A stretch of DNA of 5,779 nt from an uncultured Oscillospiraceae bacterium (GCA_934636045.1 CAKTZP010000130.1:1-5779); one strand, 5' to 3'. Shown: positions 1 to 5,526, numbered from the stretch's first letter. The notes: a model not told the origin generated them from the letters alone. A program made the numbers and translations.

Positions 1-990
1 GTTATAATCCAAGCCGTTGCTTGTCCGCCGCGGCGCAGCCAGCGTCGAGGGCGAAACAAGCGCCTGAATCTCGGCCAGCACCGGCCGCGTGCCCTCCATG
101 GTGCAGGCAACGCAAGTGCCCGGTGTGCCCATCGGGCGGCCGGAGAGCAGCATCTCCGAGGGATTCGGCACCTCGGTCAGTCCCTGCTCGTTCATTTCAA
201 ACACGCCGATCTCATTGGTCGAGCCGAAGCGGTTCTTCGCCGCGCGGAGCAGGCGGTAGGACGTCTGGCGCTCGCCCTCAAAGTACAGCACGCAGTCAAC
301 CATATGCTCCAGCACCTTTGGTCCGGCAATCGCGCCCTCTTTATTAATATGTCCCACGACGAAGATTGTCGTGCCGCCGCCCTTGCAGTACTGCATCAGG
401 CGCAGCGTGCAGTCCTTCACCTGCGTGACCGAGCCCGCGCCCGCGGGCTTTTCCTCGGTATACAGCGTCTGGATGGAGTCGACGATCAAAAGGTCAGGCT
501 GCACATCGTCGCAGGCAGCCAAGACCGTCTCCAAATTCGTTTCGCACAAAAACAGCAGCGACCGGCCGCTGACGCCGAGACGCTCGGCGCGGAGCTTGAG
601 CTGGCTCTCACTTTCCTCGCCGGATACATATAAGATAGTTTGGTTTTTCCCGATCTGGCTGCAAATTTGCAAAAGCAATGTCGACTTGCCGATGCCCGGG
701 GCGCCGCTGAACAGCACCAGTGAGCCGCGCACCGCGCCGCCGCCGAGCACACGATCCAGCTCGCCCATGCCGGTGGAAAAGCGCAGCGCCTCATCTGTGC
801 GAATTTCGTCCAGATGCTTCGGCCGGGCGGCGGTCATCCGCGCGGCCGGGCGTGCGTTGCCGGCTTTGGACGCCGCAGGCGGTGTATATTCCTCCAACGT
901 GTTCCACTGCTTGCACACCGGGCACTGCCCCGACCAGCGGGGGCTTTCGTTGCCGCAGCTTGTGCACAGAAAAACGGTTTTAGACTTCAT
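1..990 (-). CDS. radA: DNA repair/recombination protein RadA, C-terminal part beyond the window
   Basis: RadA (Sms) is a RecA-like ATPase, in some species a DnaB-type helicase, that helps process recombination intermediates during repair and transformation. 330 residues are visible. A four-cysteine zinc finger (C9, C12, C23, C26) comes first, then a RecA-like core with Walker A GAPGIGKST (residues 96-104), Walker B ending DLLIVD (166-171), and the RadA hallmark KNRFG (252-256). The Lon-like C-terminal domain begins near residue 290 and is cut by the window edge; the family is usually about 450-460 residues, so roughly 125 are missing. The ATG at 990 is preceded by GGAGGA (996-1001) five bases away and lies inside the end of the upstream amidase gene (11-base overlap), suggesting translational coupling. 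Walker A has Ala where many RadA proteins have Asp (GDPGIGKST); the catalytic Lys and Ser/Thr are intact. The identification is secure. Confidence 0.97.
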   Translation of the reverse strand, partial: MKSKTVFLCTSCGNESPRWSGQCPVCKQWNTLEEYTPPAASKAGNARPAARMTAARPKHLDEIRTDEALRFSTGMGELDRVLGGGAVRGSLVLFSGAPGIGKSTLLLQICSQIGKNQTILYVSGEESESQLKLRAERLGVSGRSLLFLCETNLETVLAACDDVQPDLLIVDSIQTLYTEEKPAGAGSVTQVKDCTLRLMQYCKGGGTTIFVVGHINKEGAIAGPKVLEHMVDCVLYFEGERQTSYRLLRAAKNRFGSTNEIGVFEMNEQGLTEVPNPSEMLLSGRPMGTPGTCVACTMEGTRPVLAEIQALVSPSTLAAPRRTSNGLDYN

Positions 991-1690
991 CGGCTTCCTC
1001 CAGATAGGAAAAAATCGTACCGGCGACGGCCGCCGCCAGCTTCTTTTGATATGCCGCGTCGCGCAGCAGCGCTTCCTCGGCAGGGTTGGACAAAAACCCG
1101 CACTCCACCAGCACCGCTGTGCAGGAAACGTGCTCCATCAGGTAGATATCCTTCGCCTGTTTACAGGCGCGGTGGTTATTTGGATCGACCTGCGCGGCCA
1201 GTTGGGACTGCAATTGCTCCGCCAAGGCCTGACTGCCGTCGGTTTTGGCGTAAAACACCTGCGCGCCGCGGTATTTGGCCTCCGAAAACTGGTTCTGGTG
1301 GATGCTGAGCAGCAGCGCGTTCGGCGTCTGCTCGACCATGGCCACGCGGCGGCGGATGTCCGAGACCTTCTTTTGCGCAATGGTGCTGCCCTCGGTGTAG
1401 ACGCTGACGTCCTCCGTACGCACCATTTCCGTCTGTACGCCGAGCAGGTGCAGCAGGTCGTTGATCCGCAGCGCAATTTCCAGATTGAGCTTACTTTCGT
1501 ACACGCCGGTCACGGAAACCGCGCCGCCGTCCTCCCCGCCGTGCCCCGCGTCGATGACGACCGTCACCGGCGGCTCGTAAGTCAGCGCGGTATGAAGCGC
1601 CGAGCCCGCCTTTGATAGCCCGAACGCCGAAACGATCGCCGCCGCGCACAGCAGCAAGCATATTACCCCATAGCTCTTCCGCTTGGACAT
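980..1690 (-). CDS. cwlD: N-acetylmuramoyl-L-alanine amidase, CwlD-like (Amidase_3)
   Basis: This zinc amidase cleaves the bond between N-acetylmuramic acid and the peptide stem of peptidoglycan. In Bacillus, CwlD acts in the spore cortex to make muramic-delta-lactam. The protein has 236 residues, close to the 237 of B. subtilis CwlD. An N-terminal hydrophobic segment (about residues 8-25) should act as a signal anchor, placing the enzyme outside the membrane. The Amidase_3 zinc ligands are visible as H50 (in DAGHGGEDGG), E65 and H131 (in SIHQN), with catalytic E196 in VECGFLSN. The stretches RGAQVFY (141-147) and IYLMEHV (182-188) resemble CwlD rather than other Amidase_3 enzymes. The start at 1690 has a G-rich GGGGGTG site upstream. 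Its last 11 bases overlap radA. It could instead be a vegetative Amidase_3 hydrolase; the family is near certain, the cwlD assignment likely. Confidence 0.9.
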   Translation of the reverse strand: MSKRKSYGVICLLLCAAAIVSAFGLSKAGSALHTALTYEPPVTVVIDAGHGGEDGGAVSVTGVYESKLNLEIALRINDLLHLLGVQTEMVRTEDVSVYTEGSTIAQKKVSDIRRRVAMVEQTPNALLLSIHQNQFSEAKYRGAQVFYAKTDGSQALAEQLQSQLAAQVDPNNHRACKQAKDIYLMEHVSCTAVLVECGFLSNPAEEALLRDAAYQKKLAAAVAGTIFSYLEEADEV

Positions 1691-1752
1691 GACAACACCC
1701 CCCGCAGCAGACTATGCGCTCCGGCGGTGGTTTATCCCGAAAAGGTATTTAT

Positions 1753-1781
1753 ATTGTATCACAGCTTGCGCAGAAACGCAA
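1753..1781 (-). promoter_or_regulatory. Predicted sigma-A promoter for the cwlD-like/radA pair
   Basis: On the minus strand the -35 hexamer is TTGCGT (1776-1781) and the -10 is TACAAT (1753-1758), with a 17-base spacer. The -10 is extended: TGTG plus one base precedes it. Transcription would begin near 1746, about 55 bases before the amidase start. The -10 with its preceding base (GATACAAT) also resembles the sporulation sigma-E -10, but no matching sigma-E -35 is visible. A 6-base inverted repeat overlaps the -35. Confidence 0.6.
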
Positions 1782-1782
1782 G
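1765..1782. promoter_or_regulatory. Inverted repeat over the -35 of the cwlD-like/radA promoter
   Basis: CTTGCG (1765-1770) and CGCAAG (1777-1782) form a perfect 6-base dyad around a 6-base centre. It starts 2 bases beyond the dinB-like stop codon and covers the predicted -35 element and part of the spacer. No T-run follows on the minus strand, so it does not look like an intrinsic terminator. It could be an operator or a weak 3' end structure for the polymerase mRNA. The repeat is seen; the role is unknown. Confidence 0.35.
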
Positions 1783-1784
1783 GT

Positions 1785-3044
1785 TCAGACCGGTTTTGTG
1801 ATGCCGGTGCGGCGCTCTTTGGACAGGCCGCCGGCGAGGACGACCTCTTCGCCCACAAACCGGGCGCGGCGGACGATACCCTCGCCGTATTTTTCGCGCA
1901 GGTCGTCCACGGCGTTGTCCAGCTTGGCGCGGCGCTCGTAGCCGTTGCCGTCGGCAACGGAAAACAGGTCATACTGCCGTGCGCCGCGCTCTTCCAGCCG
2001 CGAAACCTGCACGCCGAGCTGCCGCAGGGGCGTTTTGCCGTCCCACGCAGCGTCGAACACGCGGCAGGCAAAGCGGAACAGCTCCTCGGTGCTGTCCGTC
2101 ACGTTGGAGAGGGTCATCTGGTGCGAAAAATTGACAAAATCCGCCGTCCGCAGGTGCACCGCGACGCAGCGCGCGGCCAGCTTGTCCCGCCGCATGCGCA
2201 TGGACACCGTCTCGCACAGCGACAGCAGCACGCGGTAGGCGTGCACGGCATCGGTCACGTCCTGCGCCAGCGTGGTGGCGTTGCTGTAGCCCTTGTTCAC
2301 CTCCGGCACGGGCTGCAAAACGTCGCTGTAGCGCCCGTTGGCCGAGTGCCAGAGCATCAGGCCGGGCTTATACAGCTTCCGCAGCAGCAGCTCCGGGTCG
2401 GCGTGCGCCAGCTGGCCGATGGTGTTGATGCCCATCAGGTGCAGCTTGCGCTCCGTGGCCGCGCCGACCATGAACAGATCGCGCACCGGCAGCGGCCAGA
2501 GCTTCTGCTCCATCTCCCACGGGAACAGCGTGTGCACCTTGTTCGGCTTTTCAAAATCCCCGGCCATTTTGGCCAGCAGCTTGTTCGAAGAAATGCCGAC
2601 GTTCACCGTGAAGCCCAGCTCGTCATAGATCCGCTGGCGCAGCATCTCTGCCGCGGCCACGGGCGAGCCGTAAAGCCCCTCGGTGCCGCTCATGTCCGCC
2701 CACGCCTCATCGATGGAATACTGCTCCACCACCGGCGCGACCTGCCGCAGCAGGGCGGTAAAGTGCCGCGAGGCCTCCACATACACCGCATAGTCCGGCG
2801 GAACGATCGTCAGCTCCGGGCATTTTTGCAGCGCACGGTAGATCGGCTCGCCGGTCTGGACGCCGAATTTTTTCGCGGGCTGACTTTTGGCCAGAATGAC
2901 GCCCTGCCGGTTTTCCTTATCCCCGGCCACGGCGGAAGGGATCTCGCGCAGATCGAGCGTCTGTCCGAGCACCTTGATGCGGTAGGCCGCCGTCCACGAC
3001 AAAAAGGCGCTGTTCACATCGACGTGGAAAATCACCCGCTCCAT
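1785..3044 (-). CDS. dinB: Y-family DNA polymerase (DNA polymerase IV-like, translesion synthesis)
   Basis: This error-prone polymerase copies past damaged bases at stalled replication forks. It has 419 residues. The N-terminus contains HVDVNSAFLSW, giving metal-binding D9 and F14 at the expected steric-gate position. The second catalytic motif is SIDEA with D112 and E113. SQPAKKFGVQTGEPI (54-68) matches the conserved early fingers region. Helix-hairpin-helix-like and little-finger regions follow, then a likely beta-clamp pentapeptide QYDLF (357-361), set inside the chain and followed by 58 residues. The reading frame stays open upstream to 3275, but Y-family homology starts at the ATG at 3044. 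That codon shares one base with the stop of the preceding gene (TGATG), so translation is probably coupled. The LexA-like promoter upstream implies damage induction. The sequence fits a Clostridia branch of the family rather than E. coli DinB; the symbol is by family. Confidence 0.93.
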   Translation of the reverse strand: MERVIFHVDVNSAFLSWTAAYRIKVLGQTLDLREIPSAVAGDKENRQGVILAKSQPAKKFGVQTGEPIYRALQKCPELTIVPPDYAVYVEASRHFTALLRQVAPVVEQYSIDEAWADMSGTEGLYGSPVAAAEMLRQRIYDELGFTVNVGISSNKLLAKMAGDFEKPNKVHTLFPWEMEQKLWPLPVRDLFMVGAATERKLHLMGINTIGQLAHADPELLLRKLYKPGLMLWHSANGRYSDVLQPVPEVNKGYSNATTLAQDVTDAVHAYRVLLSLCETVSMRMRRDKLAARCVAVHLRTADFVNFSHQMTLSNVTDSTEELFRFACRVFDAAWDGKTPLRQLGVQVSRLEERGARQYDLFSVADGNGYERRAKLDNAVDDLREKYGEGIVRRARFVGEEVVLAGGLSKERRTGITKPV

Positions 3045-3304
3045 CAGTACACCACCCGAAACAGCGACCACCGATGCGTGCGGACGGTGTAGCGCAGCTC
3101 GAGCAGCCGCTCCCGCCCCTCCATGGTCACCCTGCAAAGGTATTGGATCGCGTCGACACCCGCATATTGAATGGATTTGCTCGATTCCGTGCGGAGGATC
3201 GGGACGGTTTGCAGGCAGTGCGCCTCGTCCTCTAACCGAAAGCGCAGCGGCGTCAGCGTTCCGTCTGTCGCGCATACGGAGATCATTTCAATTTGTTGAT
3301 TCAC
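3044..3304 (-). CDS. Uncharacterised 86-residue protein coupled to the Y-family polymerase
   Basis: I do not recognise a named family with confidence. The start is a GTG at 3304 (in minus-strand orientation), chosen because AGGAGGTGA lies directly upstream with 8 bases between AGGAGG and GTG. The stop codon overlaps the polymerase ATG by one base. The protein is small and soluble, with no membrane segment. It has a basic and aromatic C-terminal half: PLRFRLED (19-26), YLCRVTMEGRERLLELRY (55-72), then HRWSLFRVVY (77-86). This looks like a small beta-rich fold. Small proteins encoded beside Y-family polymerases are known (YolD beside UvrX/YqjW in Bacillus, DUF6504 in Actinobacteria), and the PLRFR start and W-x-L-F-R-V end vaguely recall DUF6504. 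As first gene behind a LexA-like operator, it is probably a damage-induced partner or regulator of the polymerase. That role is inferred from context only. Confidence 0.82.
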   Translation of the reverse strand: MNQQIEMISVCATDGTLTPLRFRLEDEAHCLQTVPILRTESSKSIQYAGVDAIQYLCRVTMEGRERLLELRYTVRTHRWSLFRVVY

Positions 3305-3326
3305 AGCCCTCACCTCCTGTACCGTT

Positions 3327-3355
3327 ATTGTATCAAACATTTGTTCGAATATCAA
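3327..3355 (-). promoter_or_regulatory. Predicted promoter of the small-gene/dinB operon
   Basis: On the minus strand, TTGATA (-35, 3350-3355) and TACAAT (-10, 3327-3332) are separated by exactly 17 bases. Transcription would start near 3320, just upstream of the AGGAGGTGA ribosome binding site for the GTG start at 3304, giving a very short leader. The LexA-like box lies wholly within the spacer, an arrangement that would block RNA polymerase when repressor is bound. Confidence 0.75.
3334..3347. promoter_or_regulatory. LexA (SOS) operator-like box
   Basis: The minus strand reads CGAACAAATGTTTG. This fits the Gram-positive LexA box CGAACN4GTTCG except for one base (GTTTG instead of GTTCG), and the core GAACN4GTTT is a form common in Clostridia. 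It sits in the spacer between the -35 and -10 of the small-gene/dinB promoter. Repression by LexA and release on RecA activation after DNA damage is therefore the likely control. The match is seen; LexA binding is inferred. Confidence 0.75.
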
Positions 3356-3376
3356 GAGGAAAATTTCGGGCAATGC

Positions 3377-3405
3377 TTGCAATGCAGGAAAAATTCTGGT
3401 ATGAT
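3377..3405 (+). promoter_or_regulatory. Predicted promoter of the HAD hydrolase gene
   Basis: TTGCAA (-35, 3377-3382) and TATGAT (-10, 3400-3405) are 17 bases apart, and TG at 3397-3398 makes an extended -10. Transcription would start near 3412, about 20 bases before the ATG at 3433, with the ribosome binding site GGAGGTG at 3423-3429. The promoter diverges from the dinB operon promoter; the two -35 elements are 21 bases apart. Confidence 0.7.
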
Positions 3406-3432
3406 GGGCGCAGCAAAACCACGGAGGTGCCC

Positions 3433-4098
3433 ATGAAATACCGCTGCCTTGTGCTCGATCACGATGATACCGTTGTGCGCAGCGCACAGACCGTCAATTA
3501 CCCCGCCCTGATCGAAAGCCTGCACCGCACCCATCCCGATCGGGATATTTCCTTTGAGGAATTTACGCGAATGTGCTTTCTGCACAACTTTACCGGCATG
3601 TGCCGCCTGTCGCTGGGACTGACGGATGCGGAAACACAGGGGCAGTTTGAGGATTGGAAGGTCTATGTCCGCACGCACATTCCTCCGGCCTATGAGGGCT
3701 TTGACCGGCTGCTGCACCGCTGGCGCGCCGCGGGTGGGCTGGTGTGTGTTTCGTCGCACTCGAGCGTGGAGAACATCACGCGGGATTTTCGTGCCAATTT
3801 TGATTTTCTGCCCGATCAGATTTATTCCTTTGAGCTGCCGCCGGAGCAGCGCAAGCCCGCGCCCTTTGCCCTGCTGGACATCATGCGGCGCTATCATCTG
3901 CGGCCGGACGAGCTTTTGATGGTGGACGACATGAAAAACGGCAACGACATGGCGCATGCCGCCGGAGTCGACTTTGCCGCCGCCGGCTGGTCGCACACCG
4001 ACCCGATGATCGTCGACTATATGCGCCAAAACAGCGACCGGTATTTTACCTCTGTTGCAGAGCTGGAGGCGTACCTTTTCGACGGATTGCCCGCTTGA
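3433..4098 (+). CDS. HAD-superfamily hydrolase (phosphatase-like)
   Basis: HAD hydrolases usually remove phosphate from small metabolites through an aspartyl-phosphate intermediate. This one has 221 residues. Motif I is DHDDTVV, giving nucleophile D9 and general acid D11. Motif II is probably S107/S108 in VCVSSHSS. Motif III is K141 in RKPAPFALLD. Motif IV is LLMVDDMKNGND with D165/D166 binding magnesium. Residues about 15-90 form the helical cap typical of subfamily I (phosphoglycolate phosphatase or beta-phosphoglucomutase type). No signal peptide or membrane segment is visible, so it is cytoplasmic. The ATG at 3433 was chosen for its GGAGGTG site 3 bases upstream; an open frame further upstream runs through the promoter and is unlikely to be translated. 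The substrate cannot be read from the sequence. It may be transcribed alone or run into smpB, 38 bases downstream. Confidence 0.93.
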   Translation: MKYRCLVLDHDDTVVRSAQTVNYPALIESLHRTHPDRDISFEEFTRMCFLHNFTGMCRLSLGLTDAETQGQFEDWKVYVRTHIPPAYEGFDRLLHRWRAAGGLVCVSSHSSVENITRDFRANFDFLPDQIYSFELPPEQRKPAPFALLDIMRRYHLRPDELLMVDDMKNGNDMAHAAGVDFAAAGWSHTDPMIVDYMRQNSDRYFTSVAELEAYLFDGLPA

Positions 4099-4102
4099 CA
4101 GG

Positions 4103-4113
4103 TATGTTATAAT
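4103..4113 (+). promoter_or_regulatory. Extended -10 promoter upstream of smpB
   Basis: TATG plus one base plus TATAAT is a perfect TRTGn extended -10 element with a consensus -10 hexamer (4108-4113). There is no good -35 at 17 bases; the best candidate is a weak TTGCCC at 4087-4092. Transcription would start near 4120, giving a leader of only about 17 bases whose 5' end is almost the ribosome binding site itself (AGGCGGTGA, 4123-4131). Confidence 0.65.
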
Positions 4114-4136
4114 AAGAACGAAAGGCGGTGAGCAGC

Positions 4137-4595
4137 ATGGACGGCGTCAAGATCATGGCAAAAAACCAGAAGGCATTCCACGAATACTTTGTTGAAGAGC
4201 GCTTTGAGGCCGGCATTGCGCTGTCCGGCACCGAGGTCAAGTCCATCCGGCTCGGCACGCTGAACCTCAAGGATGCGTGGTGTCAGGTCAAGGACGGCGA
4301 GCTCTGGATCCGCCAGCTGCACATCAGCCCCTATGAAAAGGGCAATATCTTTAATAAAGACCCCGTCCGTCCGCGCCGGCTGCTGATGCACAAGCGCGAG
4401 ATCATGCGCCTGTTCTCCAAGGTGAAGCTGGACGGCTATGCCATCATTCCCCTGTCCGTGTATTTCAAAAATGCACGGGTCAAGGTCGAGATCGCGCTGT
4501 GCCGGGGTAAAAAGCTGTATGATAAGCGGCAGGATGCCGCCAATAAGGACGCGCGCCGTCAGATCGACCGCGCGATGAAAGAGAGGAATCACTAA
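4137..4595 (+). CDS. smpB: SmpB, tmRNA-binding protein of trans-translation
   Basis: SmpB binds the tRNA-like part of tmRNA and delivers it with EF-Tu to ribosomes stalled on broken mRNAs. It has 152 residues, a normal family length. Recognisable blocks are KNQKAFHEYF (9-18), GTEVKSIR (31-38), HISPYEKGNIFNKDPVRPRR (about 69-88) and GKKLYDKR near the end. The last is followed by the basic C-terminal tail that enters the empty mRNA channel of the ribosome. The ATG at 4137 is placed by the AGGCGGTGA site just upstream. A GTG at 4128 lies inside that site and was rejected, and an ATG at 4155 is a less likely alternative. The stop codon shares one base with the start of the isomerase gene (TAATG). 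Its partner RNA, ssrA, lies 581 bases downstream on the same strand. Confidence 0.97.
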   Translation: MDGVKIMAKNQKAFHEYFVEERFEAGIALSGTEVKSIRLGTLNLKDAWCQVKDGELWIRQLHISPYEKGNIFNKDPVRPRRLLMHKREIMRLFSKVKLDGYAIIPLSVYFKNARVKVEIALCRGKKLYDKRQDAANKDARRQIDRAMKERNH

Positions 4596-5134
4596 TGGAA
4601 AATCCCATTGTCACCATTGAAATGGAAAACGGCGGCGTGATCACCGCAGAGCTGTATCCCGATGTCGCGCCGCAGAGCGTGTATAACTTTATCGCGCTGG
4701 CCAACGCCGGATTCTACGACGGGCTGATTTTCCACCGCGTCATTCCCGGCTTTATGATCCAGGGCGGCTGCCCTGAGGGCACCGGTATGGGCGGCCCCGG
4801 CTACTGCATCAAGGGCGAGTTCCTGTTCAACGGGGTAGACAATAAGCTCAAGCATAAGCGCGGCGTTCTGTCCATGGCGCGCGCGCAGTCGCCGAACTCC
4901 GCCGGTTCGCAATTTTTCATTATGCATCAGGATGCGCCGCATCTGGATAAGCAGTATGCTGCGTTCGGCAAGGTGCTCACCGGAATGGACGTCGTCGATG
5001 CCATCTGCAAGGTCAAGACCGACCGCAGCGACCGTCCTGAGACCGAGCAGAAGATGAAGTCCGTCCGCGTCGACACCAAGGGCGAGACATATCCCGAGCC
5101 GAAGAAGCTCAAGGATCCCTACGGTCGCTTCTGA
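4595..5134 (+). CDS. Cyclophilin-type peptidyl-prolyl cis-trans isomerase
   Basis: Cyclophilins speed the cis-trans isomerisation of X-proline bonds during protein folding. This 179-residue protein is a single cyclophilin domain with no signal peptide, so it should be cytoplasmic, as for bacterial PpiB. The active-site stretch FHRVIPGFMIQGG (46-58) contains the catalytic arginine R48. It is followed by QFFIM (106-110), DKQYAAFGKV (118-127) and a C-terminal DRPE block. A PNSAGSQFF loop (100-108) is typical of the family. The position equivalent to Trp121 of human cyclophilin A is not Trp, as in many bacterial members, which usually lowers cyclosporin sensitivity. The start overlaps the smpB stop by one base, so the two are translationally coupled. 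An AGAGGA site (4571-4576) lies upstream within smpB. A direct role in ribosome rescue is not known. Confidence 0.96.
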   Translation: MENPIVTIEMENGGVITAELYPDVAPQSVYNFIALANAGFYDGLIFHRVIPGFMIQGGCPEGTGMGGPGYCIKGEFLFNGVDNKLKHKRGVLSMARAQSPNSAGSQFFIMHQDAPHLDKQYAAFGKVLTGMDVVDAICKVKTDRSDRPETEQKMKSVRVDTKGETYPEPKKLKDPYGRF

Positions 5135-5150
5135 TTTTTTCTTTAACCCA

Positions 5151-5172
5151 CGGGCAGCGGTTTCCCTGCCCG
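5151..5172 (+). other. Hairpin immediately upstream of tmRNA
   Basis: CGGGCAG (5151-5157) and CTGCCCG (5166-5172) form a 7-base GC-rich stem with an 8-base loop, ending 4 bases before the mature tmRNA 5' end. No T-run follows on the plus strand, so it is not an intrinsic terminator. It could insulate or guide RNase P cleavage of the tmRNA precursor, which is inference. Confidence 0.4.
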
Positions 5173-5176
5173 ATAT

Positions 5177-5526
5177 GGGGGTGTACCGGTTTCGACGGGG
5201 GTAGTGAGGCCGGAATAGCGAGCCGTGGCGCCTGGCCACGATAAAACGGGCAACCTTTTAAAAATTAACTGACAACAATCAGTACGCTCTCGCTGCTTAA
5301 TTAGCAGCCGTCCGCCCCGGAAGGTCCACGAGCCGGGCTCGGGTGTGATTTGAGTGGAGAACGTGCGCACGGTAAGCTTTGCCCGTGCCATGCATCAATG
5401 AAGCTACTGAGCGCCGCAGGGTGTTTGTTCCCGTCGGCGTGAGGGAATGTAAATAACAAACTGCGCTCGGAGAAGTTCCCACCAAGCTATTTTCGGACGG
5501 GGGTTCAACTCCCCCCACCTCCACCA
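5177..5526 (+). ncRNA. ssrA: tmRNA (10Sa RNA), one-piece, encoded CCA
   Basis: tmRNA acts first as an alanyl-tRNA and then as an mRNA that adds a degradation tag to stalled proteins. The 5' end GGGGGTG (5177-5183) pairs with CACCTCC (5516-5522), followed by discriminator A5523 and encoded CCA (5524-5526). The third pair is G5179-U5520, the alanyl-tRNA synthetase identity element. The T arm is GGGGG-TTCAACT-CCCCC (5499-5515). The conserved 5' block CCGGTTTCGACGGGG follows the acceptor strand. The tag frame probably resumes at GAC 5271 and reads D-N-N-Q-Y-A-L-A-A before TAA at 5298-5300, giving (A)DNNQYALAA after the charged alanine. The frame ends in the loop of a stem GCTGCT/AGCAGC (5292-5308), as in other tmRNAs. 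Length is 350 bases. No clear private promoter is visible, so it may be processed from the smpB transcript. Confidence 0.97.
5271..5300 (+). other. tmRNA tag-peptide reading frame
   Basis: The frame GAC-AAC-AAT-CAG-TAC-GCT-CTC-GCT-GCT-TAA encodes DNNQYALAA. The ALAA ending is the standard ClpXP/ClpAP degron of bacterial tags. The stretch TTAACT just before GAC resembles the sequence that sets the resume point in clostridial tmRNAs. A GAC resume codon fits tags of the (A)DDN type reported in Clostridia rather than the GCA of E. coli. The stop is certain; the exact resume codon is inferred. Confidence 0.75.

Noticed and set aside
371..1615. Plus-strand open frame (414 codons) opposite radA and the amidase
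   Set aside because: It spans two real genes on the opposite strand, has no domain motif and no ribosome binding site, and is a shadow.
1750..1760. Sigma-E sporulation promoter for the amidase
   Set aside because: GATACAAT resembles a sigma-E -10, but no matching -35 is found, while a sigma-A pair with 17-base spacing and an extended -10 is present.
1683..3092. Long plus-strand open frame (469 codons) opposite the polymerase
   Set aside because: It is antisense to a clear Y-family polymerase, is His/Gln/Arg/Val-rich with no recognisable motif, and reflects high GC codon use on the other strand.
3045..3275. Polymerase start upstream of 3044
   Set aside because: The extra 77 residues have no family similarity and overlap the small upstream gene; HVDVN homology begins right after the ATG at 3044.
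3352..4029. Minus-strand open frame (225 codons) opposite the HAD gene
   Set aside because: HAD motifs I-IV are intact on the plus strand, and the minus frame runs through the divergent promoters.
4095..4100. Consensus TTGACA as the -35 for smpB
   Set aside because: It is only 7 bases from the TATAAT, far from the 17 needed, and no -10 lies at the right distance; it overlaps the HAD stop codon by chance.
4128..4130. GTG as the smpB start
   Set aside because: It lies inside the AGGCGGTGA ribosome binding site that serves the ATG at 4137.
4592..5239. Minus-strand open frame opposite the isomerase and tmRNA 5' end
   Set aside because: It is antisense to a clear cyclophilin and enters a structural RNA.
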